A stretch of 5,956 nt of DNA from MD308 sp051888795. GTDB lineage: Bacteria; Bacillota; Clostridia; Lachnospirales; Lachnospiraceae. This document shows positions 1 to 5,912 of this stretch, piece by piece; the stretch's first letter is position 1, and the number at the start of each line of letters is the position of its first letter. Where the stretch lies: the NCBI GenBank assembly GCA_051888795.1, contig JBJFCD010000010.1, positions 1 through 5,956 of the forward strand. The letters run 5' to 3'. The notes below the pieces were generated by a model. The model saw only the letters and a list, made by a program, of their open reading frames with translations. It had not been told where the DNA came from and made no database searches. The position numbers were made by a program, and so were the translations under genes.

Positions 1-33
1 TGGGTTCTGATTCAAATATGCAAATTCATTCAG
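1..33 (+). repeat. Left arm of a perfect 33-bp inverted repeat
   Basis: These 33 bases are the exact reverse complement of 5913-5945. The left arm begins TGGGTTCTGATTC and ends CATTCAG, and it begins at the first base of the window, so its outer limit is unknown. Inward the match decays at once: bases 34-43 match the corresponding right-hand bases at 7 of 10 positions. The part from base 7 to 33 is also an imperfect dyad, CTGA...TCAG, centred on base 20. It lies in the non-coding leader upstream of the first gene. It does not resemble a transposon end I recognise. A dispersed intergenic repeat family is the simplest reading. Confidence 0.9.
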
Positions 34-83
34 ACACACAATTGTAAAATGGGAGAATTCTTATTATACAATAGGAGAGCAAT

Positions 84-347
84 ATGAACGAATACGATGA
101 GGAAGTATTAAAATTTTTCCTGGAAAATCAGCTTCAGCTGTTTCCGGAAACAGTGGCGGATACCATGGAAGAGGCGGAGTATTTCTTAGAGGACTGTATG
201 GCCGTAGTATGTAAGAATAAGAAGGAAGTCCGGGAGTATTTTGAAGAAGTGGGAACCGATATTTCAGGACTAAGTGATGAGGAACTATTGCAGGAGTGTG
301 AGGTCTTTGCACTTCCGAATGGAAGATATTTGATCGTTGAGGGATAA
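84..347 (+). CDS. Small acidic protein of unknown function
   Basis: This 87-residue protein is not one I recognise, so no function is given. The start is supported by AGGAG at 73-77, six bases before the ATG. The protein is strongly acidic, with 23 Asp/Glu against 6 Lys/Arg, and has three cysteines (C38, C43, C72). It has no signal peptide and no membrane segment, so it is probably cytoplasmic. The first 60 residues look mostly helical, and the end (VFALPNGRYLIVEG) looks like a short beta hairpin, suggesting a compact intact domain rather than a fragment. The stop is only 6 nt before the lipoprotein start, so the two are almost certainly cotranscribed. Weak promoter-like hexamers (TTGTAA at 42-47, TATACA at 65-70) lie upstream, but they would start transcription almost on the ribosome binding site, so the true promoter may be elsewhere. 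That it is a real gene is fairly sure from its ribosome binding site, context and composition. Confidence 0.8.
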   Translation: MNEYDEEVLKFFLENQLQLFPETVADTMEEAEYFLEDCMAVVCKNKKEVREYFEEVGTDISGLSDEELLQECEVFALPNGRYLIVEG

Positions 348-353
348 AGGCAG

Positions 354-1349
354 ATGAGAAAGCACTTTTTGGGGAAAATAGCCGCGTTGATGCTTGGTAT
401 GACGATACTGACCGGTTGTACGATTGGTGATACAGAGTATGTGTTTTATGAGCAGAAGGTCGATGATAAAACGGTTTTTTCCATTAATAGTGAAAAATGC
501 AGTGTTGCGGAAGTAAAAATTTATTTGTGTAATTATAAAAATATATATGGAAATTCCTATGGTATAAAGCTCTGGGATAAAGAGGACCTTACGGAATCCT
601 TGGAAGATTATGTGCGGGGCGTGACACTGGCAGAGAGCGGAAGAGTCATCTGCATGTATGAGCTTGCAAAGGAGCAGGAAATCGGTCTGACGGAGGAAGA
701 GTCCGAAAAAGTGGAAAAAATAGCATCGGAGTATTATGCTTCCCTGAGCGAGGAAGAAGTCGCCTTCATGAATGTGAAGGAATCCGACGTTGCTCTTGCT
801 TATGAGCATTATGCAGTTGCCATGAAGCTGTATGAGACCCTGACAGAAGGAATTAACGAAGAAGTAAGCGATGATGAGGCTCGTGTGATACGGGTAAATC
901 AAATTTATGTCCGGGATGAGGAAACTGCCCTAAAGGTTGCCGAAAAGCTTGAAAACGGAGAGGAATTTGAAGCCGTGGCGGGAACCTACAACAAGGCAGA
1001 TTCCATGGAAACGACCATTGCAAGAGGAGAATATCCCGAAGCAGTAGAAGAGGTGGCCTTTTCCTTAGATAACGGCGCAGCATCTGAGATGATTACAACG
1101 GAGAATGGGTTTTATTTTATAAAATGTATCAGCAAGCTGGAACCGGAGCTTACGGAGGCCAACAAGTCGGTCATTGTCCTGCAGAGAAGAAAAGAGCAGT
1201 TCGATGACTTGTATCAGGAATATGTGGATCGCACGGATTTTGTACTCAATGAGGAACTCTGGAACGGGATTACCTTAGAGGGTGCCGAGAACGTGGATAC
1301 AGATTCCTTTTTTGAGCTGTACAATAATGAATTTGGTATAAATGAATGA
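354..1349 (+). CDS. Secreted lipoprotein with SurA/PrsA-like parvulin-type domain (degenerate peptidyl-prolyl isomerase)
   Basis: The 331-residue product begins with a lipoprotein signal: basic start, hydrophobic stretch at residues 9-19, and lipobox LTGC with C22 as the lipidated residue. It is therefore expected on the outer face of the membrane. Residues about 50-170 are helical and resemble the N-terminal chaperone region of SurA/PrsA proteins. Residues about 178-262 align by pattern with a parvulin domain: a first strand (VNQIYV), helix ALKVAEKLENGEEFEAVA, then AFSLDNGAASEMITTENGFYFIKCI. The usual histidines are missing: the SHILV-type strand reads NQIYV, and the GYHIIKV-type final strand reads GFYFIKC. 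The GG-LG motif is also absent. The protein may thus act as a holdase rather than an active isomerase (inference). The family helps exported proteins fold outside the membrane. The start at 354 has AAGG only three bases upstream, while GAGGG at 339-343 lies inside the end of the preceding gene, suggesting translational coupling. The PAP2 gene follows after 17 nt. Confidence 0.8.
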   Translation: MRKHFLGKIAALMLGMTILTGCTIGDTEYVFYEQKVDDKTVFSINSEKCSVAEVKIYLCNYKNIYGNSYGIKLWDKEDLTESLEDYVRGVTLAESGRVICMYELAKEQEIGLTEEESEKVEKIASEYYASLSEEEVAFMNVKESDVALAYEHYAVAMKLYETLTEGINEEVSDDEARVIRVNQIYVRDEETALKVAEKLENGEEFEAVAGTYNKADSMETTIARGEYPEAVEEVAFSLDNGAASEMITTENGFYFIKCISKLEPELTEANKSVIVLQRRKEQFDDLYQEYVDRTDFVLNEELWNGITLEGAENVDTDSFFELYNNEFGINE

Positions 1350-1350
1350 A

Positions 1351-1366
1351 AAAGGAGTATATGTAG
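1351..1366 (+). promoter_or_regulatory. Ribosome binding site followed by an ATG-TAG start-stop
   Basis: AAAGGAG at 1351-1357 is the ribosome binding site of the PAP2 gene. Between it and the chosen ATG at 1367 lies ATG TAG (1361-1366), a start codon followed directly by a stop in the same frame. The spacing is 3 nt to the first ATG and 9 nt to the second, so the second is the better-placed start. The TAG also rules out any longer N-terminus. Confidence 0.7.
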
Positions 1367-1906
1367 ATGAACGTATTTTATTGGGATTGGGAATTTGGTT
1401 TATTATATGCACTCCAGGAAATTCATAACCCGGTGCTGGATGTCATCATGGCATTTGTTTCAAATTTGGGAAATGCAGGAGCCTTCTGGATTCTTCTTTC
1501 CATTATATTTATGATTCCTAAGAAAACCAGAAAAATTGGTTTGGAAATGCTGGTGTCCATAGCAATCACCTTTATCATCGGAAATCTGATTCTTAAGAAT
1601 CTTGCAGCGAGAATGCGGCCCTGCCAGATTGATACTACCATTGCCCTATTGGTTGAAATTCCAAGGGACTATTCCTTCCCGTCGGGGCATTCCATGAATG
1701 GATTTACTGCCGCCGTTGCTCTGTTTTGCAACAACAGGAAATTCGGAATCCCGGCAATCCTTCTTGCAACATTGATTGCTTTTTCAAGGCTTTATAATTT
1801 TGTGCATTTTCCCACAGATGTACTATTCGGAATCCTTCTGGGTACGGCCGTTGCCCTTCTGGTGGATCTGGTATTTCAGAAAAAAGGCTGGAAGCAGGTC
1901 GTATAA
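1367..1906 (+). CDS. PAP2-family integral membrane phosphatase
   Basis: This 179-residue protein carries the complete three-part PAP2 (type 2 phosphatidic acid phosphatase) signature: KX6RP at K77-R84-P85, PSGH at 105-108, and SRX5HX3D at S140-R141-H147-D151. In this family H147 is the nucleophile and H108 the acid. About five hydrophobic membrane segments are visible (roughly 23-50, 57-80, 109-121, 126-145, 152-170), and the catalytic residues would face the outer membrane surface. Its length is typical of the small bacterial members. Likely substrates are lipid phosphates or pyrophosphates such as undecaprenyl pyrophosphate (BcrC-like), phosphatidylglycerol phosphate or phosphatidic acid. 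The sequence alone does not decide among them. It is the last gene of the three-gene unit starting at 84. No separate terminator is seen before the CIRCE hairpin at 1972. Confidence 0.92.
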   Translation: MNVFYWDWEFGLLYALQEIHNPVLDVIMAFVSNLGNAGAFWILLSIIFMIPKKTRKIGLEMLVSIAITFIIGNLILKNLAARMRPCQIDTTIALLVEIPRDYSFPSGHSMNGFTAAVALFCNNRKFGIPAILLATLIAFSRLYNFVHFPTDVLFGILLGTAVALLVDLVFQKKGWKQVV

Positions 1907-1971
1907 TTCCTCGTTTATGAAAATTTTAGAAATGTGGAAAGGCTTGTAAATTGGGCACTTGAGACAATTTG

Positions 1972-1998
1972 TTAGCACTCAACTTTAAAGAGTGCTAA
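1972..1998. promoter_or_regulatory. CIRCE operator (HrcA binding site) upstream of htpG
   Basis: TTAGCACTC at 1972-1980, a 9-nt spacer, then GAGTGCTAA at 1990-1998 is an exact match to the CIRCE consensus (TTAGCACTC-N9-GAGTGCTAA). CIRCE is bound by the repressor HrcA, best known from groESL and hrcA-grpE-dnaK operons. Here it lies 101 bases before the htpG ATG and 7 bases upstream of the best -35 box, whereas it more often overlaps or follows the transcription start. The right half is followed by TTTTT (1999-2003), so as RNA it would also resemble an intrinsic terminator for the preceding operon. Confidence 0.95.
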
Positions 1999-2005
1999 TT
2001 TTTGA

Positions 2006-2034
2006 TTGACTTTTCTCTTTTTCAGATTTATCAT
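2006..2034 (+). promoter_or_regulatory. Predicted sigma-A promoter of htpG
   Basis: TTGACT (2006-2011) and TATCAT (2029-2034) each match the housekeeping consensus at five of six bases, with the ideal 17-nt spacing. Transcription would start near 2041, giving a leader of about 59 nt before the ATG at 2100. The alternative pair TTGAGA (1959-1964) and TTTAAA (1984-1989) would place the -10 box inside CIRCE, but its 19-nt spacing and weaker -10 make it second choice. Confidence 0.6.
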
Positions 2035-2085
2035 TTCTATTAACACATGAAACCCGAAGTGGTTTTGGATAGATTTTTGAACGAA

Positions 2086-2091
2086 AAGGAG
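2086..2091 (+). promoter_or_regulatory. htpG: Ribosome binding site that fixes the htpG start
   Basis: AAGGAG lies 8 nt before the ATG at 2100. The in-frame GTG at 2091 shares its G with this motif and so cannot be the real start. The protein therefore begins MAAKHG, as is usual for the family. Confidence 0.85.
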
Positions 2092-2099
2092 TGTTTATC

Positions 2100-4199
2100 A
2101 TGGCAGCAAAGCACGGAAGTCTTTCTATTGACAGCGAGAATTTATTCCCGATTATTAAGAAGTGGTTATATTCTGACCACGACATTTTTTACAGAGAGTT
2201 GATCTCAAATGGTTGTGACGCAATTACAAAATTGAAAAAGTTGGACATGATGGGAGAGTATTCTCTTCCTGCTGACTACAAAGCAAAGATTGAGGTTATT
2301 GTAAATCCGGAGGAGAAAACCTTAAAGTTCATTGACAACGGACTTGGTATGACCGCAGAGGAAGTGGAAGAATATATCAATCAGATCGCTTTTTCCGGTG
2401 CAACGGACTTCATTGAGAAGTATAAGGATAAATCCACAGAGGATCAGATCATCGGTCATTTTGGATTAGGATTTTATTCTGCATTTATGGTAGCAGACGA
2501 GGTTACCATCGATACCCTTTCCTATAAAGAGGGGGCAAAGCCTGTTCACTGGTCCTGTGATGGCGGTACAGAGTTCGATATGGTAGACGGCGATAAGGAT
2601 GAAGTGGGAACCGAAATCACATTGTTCTTAAATGAGGATTGTCTTGAGTTTGCAAATGAGTATCGTGCAAGAGAAGTAATTGAGAAGTACTGCTCCTTTA
2701 TGCCGACGGAAATCTATCTTACTAAGGCAAATGCGGAAGTCCAGTATGAGACCATTGATAAAGCCGATGTTCGTGATACCGATACGGTAATCGAGGAGAT
2801 TCACGAGGAAGCTAAGACAGAAGAAAAGGAAAACGAGGACGGAACAAAGGAGATTGTTGAGGTTTCTCCGGCAAAGGATAAGGCAAAGATTGTAAAGCGT
2901 CCGGTACCGCTTAATGATACGAATCCACTCTGGACCAAGAATCCGAATGACTGCACGGAAGAAGAGTACAAGGCATTCTATCGTAAGGTATTTTTGGATT
3001 ATAAGGAGCCATTATTCTGGATCCACCTCAATATGGACTATCCGTTTAACTTAAAGGGAATTCTCTATTTCCCTAAGATCAATACAGAGTATGATTCCAT
3101 TGAGGGAACCATCAAATTGTATAATAACCAGGTATTTATCGCAGATAACATCAAGGAAGTCATTCCGGAATTCTTAATGCTGTTAAAGGGTGTGATTGAC
3201 TGCCCGGATCTTCCGCTTAATGTATCAAGATCTGCTCTTCAGAATGATGGATTTGTCAAGAAGATTGAGGAGTATATTACAAAGAAGGTTGCCGATAAGC
3301 TAATCGGAATGTGCAAGACGGAAAAGGAAGCTTATGAGAAATACTGGGATGATATCAGCCCATTCATTAAATTCGGCTGCTTAAAGGATGAGAAGTTCTG
3401 TGATAAGATGAATGACTACATTCTTTTTAAGGATATCAATGACAAGTATCAGACTCTTCCTGAACTTTTAGCACCGGTAGAGTCACCGGAGGATGCTTCC
3501 GCAGAGAAGACGGAGGAGACTACGGTAGAGGATTCCGTAGAGGCAGCAGAGGAAGCTTCAAAGACCGAGGATTCCGAAGAGAAAGAGCCTGAGAAAAAGA
3601 CCGTATATTATGTAACGGATATCAACCAGCAGGGACAGTACATCAATCTGTTCAAAGAACAGGGCATGAATGCGGTTATTCTTGATCACAATATTGATAC
3701 TTCCTTTATCAGCCAGTTAGAGCAGAGAAATGAGAACTATCAGTTCATGCGTATTGATGCAGATCTGACTGAGTCTTTAAAGGATGAAAGTACAGAAGAT
3801 CTTTCGGCAGCAACGGAGACTCTTACAGAGGTATTTAAGAAAGCATTAAATAACGATAAGCTTACCATCAAGGTGGAGGCTCTTAAGAATGCAGAGGTTG
3901 CATCTGTTCTTACCCTTTCCGAGCAGGGAAGACGTATGCAGGATATGATGAAGATGTATGCGGCAGGCGGCATGGGTGGAATGGATCCGGATATGTTTGC
4001 AGCTGACCAGACACTTACCTTAAATGCAAACAATGCTCTTGTAAAATACATTGTAGAAAATAAGGATTCCGAGCATGTACCGATGTTTGCAGAGCAGTTA
4101 TACGACCTTGCAAAGATTTCAAATCAGCCGCTTACGGTAGACCAGATGGCCAAATTTGTGAAACGTTCCAATGATATTATGATGCTTTTGGCAAAATAG
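2100..4199 (+). CDS. htpG: Molecular chaperone HtpG (bacterial Hsp90)
   Basis: The 699-residue product is a full Hsp90: an ATP-driven dimeric cytoplasmic chaperone that remodels client proteins. The N-terminal GHKL ATPase domain (about 1-225) has E33 and N37 (ELISNGCDA), D79-M84 (DNGLGM), the lid and glycine loop IIGHFGLGFYSAF (117-129) and G170-T171. The middle domain has the catalytic arginine R377 in LNVSR. The C-terminal dimerisation domain (about 545-699) has a GGMGGM stretch at 623-628. It is longer than E. coli HtpG (about 624 residues) because of a charged linker at about 231-263 and an acidic insertion at about 461-500, where 17 of 40 residues are Asp/Glu. All key catalytic residues are present, so it should be active. 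It appears to be its own transcription unit: CIRCE and a promoter lie upstream and a hairpin terminator follows. CIRCE suggests HrcA-controlled heat induction, whereas B. subtilis htpG is not in the HrcA regulon. Confidence 0.97.
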   Translation: MAAKHGSLSIDSENLFPIIKKWLYSDHDIFYRELISNGCDAITKLKKLDMMGEYSLPADYKAKIEVIVNPEEKTLKFIDNGLGMTAEEVEEYINQIAFSGATDFIEKYKDKSTEDQIIGHFGLGFYSAFMVADEVTIDTLSYKEGAKPVHWSCDGGTEFDMVDGDKDEVGTEITLFLNEDCLEFANEYRAREVIEKYCSFMPTEIYLTKANAEVQYETIDKADVRDTDTVIEEIHEEAKTEEKENEDGTKEIVEVSPAKDKAKIVKRPVPLNDTNPLWTKNPNDCTEEEYKAFYRKVFLDYKEPLFWIHLNMDYPFNLKGILYFPKINTEYDSIEGTIKLYNNQVFIADNIKEVIPEFLMLLKGVIDCPDLPLNVSRSALQNDGFVKKIEEYITKKVADKLIGMCKTEKEAYEKYWDDISPFIKFGCLKDEKFCDKMNDYILFKDINDKYQTLPELLAPVESPEDASAEKTEETTVEDSVEAAEEASKTEDSEEKEPEKKTVYYVTDINQQGQYINLFKEQGMNAVILDHNIDTSFISQLEQRNENYQFMRIDADLTESLKDESTEDLSAATETLTEVFKKALNNDKLTIKVEALKNAEVASVLTLSEQGRRMQDMMKMYAAGGMGGMDPDMFAADQTLTLNANNALVKYIVENKDSEHVPMFAEQLYDLAKISNQPLTVDQMAKFVKRSNDIMMLLAK

Positions 4200-4224
4200 T
4201 GTGGAATAGAATGAGAAAAAAGGT

Positions 4225-4230
4225 TATAAT
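4225..4230 (+). promoter_or_regulatory. Candidate -10 box for cls
   Basis: TATAAT is a perfect -10 hexamer 26 nt after the htpG stop. The -35 region around 4201-4207 (GTGGAAT) is poor, matching three of six bases in either register. If used, transcription would start near 4237, so the RNA would begin with the hairpin at 4239-4269. It is suggestive but not proven, and cls could instead be served by a weak promoter after the hairpin or by read-through from htpG. Confidence 0.4.
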
Positions 4231-4238
4231 CTAAAAAG

Positions 4239-4273
4239 ATGGACTTCTTCAGAGCCTGGAGAAGTCCATTTTT
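4239..4273 (+). terminator. Rho-independent terminator between htpG and cls
   Basis: A perfect 10-bp stem, ATGGACTTCT (4239-4248) with AGAAGTCCAT (4260-4269), encloses an 11-nt loop and runs into TTTTT (4269-4273). An A-run lies before the stem (4233-4237), so the structure also resembles a terminator on the - strand. It lies 39 nt after the htpG stop and is well placed to end htpG transcription. If the TATAAT at 4225 is a real promoter, the same hairpin would sit at the 5' end of the cls RNA and could act as an attenuator. Confidence 0.85.
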
Positions 4274-4311
4274 GAGAATGAGATATTTACTTATGAGAAC
4301 GAAAACCGGAG

Positions 4312-4317
4312 AAGGAG
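4312..4317 (+). promoter_or_regulatory. cls: Ribosome binding site supporting the cls start at 4329
   Basis: AAGGAG lies 11 nt before the ATG at 4329, slightly farther than the other spacings in the window. Earlier in-frame ATGs at 4239, 4278 and 4293 lack a comparable site, and the first sits inside the terminator stem. Confidence 0.65.
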
Positions 4318-4328
4318 AAAAGAGAAAG

Positions 4329-5885
4329 ATGCGTGTAGAACAAAAATCACGGGTAAAAAACGGTGTTGGAAGAATGCTGTTTGTGGCAGTATCCATTGTT
4401 TTGCAAATCGTATGGTTCATGGTGCTTGTAATGAAATTAAGCTCTTATGCAACCTGGATTTCTGTAGTTGCAAGCCTGATTGCATTTGTGTTTGCACTGC
4501 GTATGTTCTATCGTAAAACAACCGGGGCCATAAAGCTGTCCTGGATTGTCGTAATACTGGTGTTCCCGATTTTGGGAATCACGATGTATCTTCTCCTTGG
4601 CAGACCGGATGGTACAAAAAAGAAGAGAAAGCATTTTGAAGCCATTGCAAACCGAATGGAAGGACTGATTCCGCAAAAGGAAGATACTTTTGCAAAAATC
4701 GAGGATGAAAATCTTGTGGTTGCGAATCAGATGCGATATATCAAGGATTACGGAAAATTCCCGGTATATGATAACTGTGAAGTAACTTACTACAAAGATG
4801 CATCAGAAGGACTAAAGGCGCAGATTGAAGAATTAAAGAAAGCAGAACACTATATTTTTATGGAGTATCATGCCATTGAGCAGGCCAGTGCTTTTGATGA
4901 ACTATATGAAGTGCTAAAGGAAAAAGCAGCAGCCGGAGTGGAGGTTAGAATTCTGTATGATGATATCGGAAGCTCCTGGTTCATTAGTCCGGATTTTGTA
5001 AAAAGAGTAGAGAAAGATGGTATAGAATGCCGGATTTTTAATCCGATGGTTCCGGCAATCTTCCTGTTTTTGAACAATAGAGATCACCGTAAGATTACCG
5101 TTATTGATGGGAAGGTTGCATTTACCGGTGGCTATAATCTTGCGGAAGAGTATTTTAACCGGACACATCCTTATGGCTACTGGAAAGATACAGGAATAAA
5201 GGTGACCGGCGAAGCTGCAAGAAGCTTTGTGGTCATGTTTCTTGAAATGTGGAATTTCGTAAAACATACGGACCCCGAACCGCAGAAATATCTGGATATG
5301 ATTAGACCGGAGGCGTATAAGACCCTGGAAAAGAAGGATGGATATGTTGTGCCCTATGCAGACAATCCATTGGATTTTGAGCGCCTGGGAGAGAATGTAT
5401 ATCTGAATCTGATTAAGAATGCAACGCACTACATTTACATTGTGACACCATATCTTATCATTACAGATGAGATGAACAGAGAGCTTACGCTTGCCGCAAA
5501 GCGAGGAGTGGATGTAAGAATTGTCACACCGGGAATACCGGATAAGAAGCTGACATATCAGGTAACAAGATCCTATTACGCAGGACTGGTAGATGAGGGT
5601 GTGCAGGTATATGAGTATACACCGGGATTCTGTCATGCGAAGATGATGGTATGTGATGACGAATTGGCAACGGTGGGAACCATTAACCTGGATTATCGCA
5701 GTTTGTATCATCATTTCGAAAATGGATGTCTCATGTATCAGTGTGAAGCTGTAAAAGCAATTAAAGAGGACTTCATGGAGATGTTTGAGAAGAGCCGAAA
5801 TGTAACAGAAAAATATAAGACGAAGCCGGGACATATTATCCGGATCGGGCAATGTCTGCTTCGATTGATTGCACCGCTTTTATAA
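4329..5885 (+). CDS. cls: Cardiolipin synthase (phospholipase D family)
   Basis: The 518-residue protein joins two phosphatidylglycerol molecules to make cardiolipin and glycerol at the cytoplasmic membrane. Three hydrophobic segments lie near the N-terminus (about residues 17-35, 43-60 and 70-91), the last two forming the usual PLDc_N region. Two phospholipase D domains follow. The first HKD motif is H253-K255-D260 (HRKITVIDGKVAFTGG) and the second is H436-K438-D443 (HAKMMVCDDELATVGT), and both are complete. In this family the histidines carry the phosphatidyl intermediate. Length and the LIAPLL-type end fit a full-length clostridial enzyme. The start at 4329 is chosen because AAGGAG lies 11 nt upstream and because 30 extra residues from the ATG at 4239 would be translated from the terminator hairpin. 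Tandem stops TAA TAA (5883-5888) end it. It probably has its own transcript, separate from htpG. A different phosphatidyltransferase specificity cannot be fully excluded, but the architecture is that of Cls. Confidence 0.95.
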   Translation: MRVEQKSRVKNGVGRMLFVAVSIVLQIVWFMVLVMKLSSYATWISVVASLIAFVFALRMFYRKTTGAIKLSWIVVILVFPILGITMYLLLGRPDGTKKKRKHFEAIANRMEGLIPQKEDTFAKIEDENLVVANQMRYIKDYGKFPVYDNCEVTYYKDASEGLKAQIEELKKAEHYIFMEYHAIEQASAFDELYEVLKEKAAAGVEVRILYDDIGSSWFISPDFVKRVEKDGIECRIFNPMVPAIFLFLNNRDHRKITVIDGKVAFTGGYNLAEEYFNRTHPYGYWKDTGIKVTGEAARSFVVMFLEMWNFVKHTDPEPQKYLDMIRPEAYKTLEKKDGYVVPYADNPLDFERLGENVYLNLIKNATHYIYIVTPYLIITDEMNRELTLAAKRGVDVRIVTPGIPDKKLTYQVTRSYYAGLVDEGVQVYEYTPGFCHAKMMVCDDELATVGTINLDYRSLYHHFENGCLMYQCEAVKAIKEDFMEMFEKSRNVTEKYKTKPGHIIRIGQCLLRLIAPLL

Positions 5886-5888
5886 TAA

Positions 5889-5911
5889 AACACCTATTTC
5901 GGAAATGTGTT
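5889..5911 (-). terminator. Weak hairpin after cls, possibly a terminator for a gene off the right edge
   Basis: AACAC (5889-5893) pairs with GTGTT (5907-5911), and ATTT (5896-5899) with AAAT (5903-5906), leaving a 2-nt bulge and a 3-nt loop. On the + strand no T-run follows, so it is a poor cls terminator. On the - strand it is followed by TTTATTATA, which is more terminator-like and would suit a convergent gene to the right, which cannot be seen here. No better terminator for cls is present in the window. Confidence 0.3.
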
Positions 5912-5912
5912 C

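Noticed and set aside
61..68. Shared TTATTATA inside both repeat arms (61-68, and 5881-5888 on the - strand) as an extension of the repeat
   Set aside because: The distances to the arms differ (27 and 24 nt), the sequence between matches poorly, and the right copy is the cls tandem stop, so an AT-rich coincidence is more likely.
42..72. Promoter for the first operon (TTGTAA with TATACA or TACAAT)
   Set aside because: The hexamers are weak or badly spaced, and the start would fall at about 77-80, removing the ribosome binding site. I do not call it as a feature.
285..902. Open frame of 205 codons on the - strand
   Set aside because: It is antisense to the small acidic gene and the lipoprotein gene, both of which have ribosome binding sites and sensible products. 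No domain was recognised.
2091..2099. GTG start for htpG at 2091
   Set aside because: It overlaps the AAGGAG ribosome binding site. The ATG at 2100 has ideal spacing and the usual N-terminus.
4239..4328. N-terminal extension of cardiolipin synthase from the ATG at 4239
   Set aside because: The ATG is the first base of the terminator stem and lacks a proper ribosome binding site. The ATG at 4329 has AAGGAG upstream and gives a normal-length protein.
4914..5852. Long open frame of 312 codons on the - strand
   Set aside because: It lies wholly opposite cls, which has both HKD motifs. The antisense product is rich in Cys, His and Ile with no recognisable domain, and is typical of a shadow frame.
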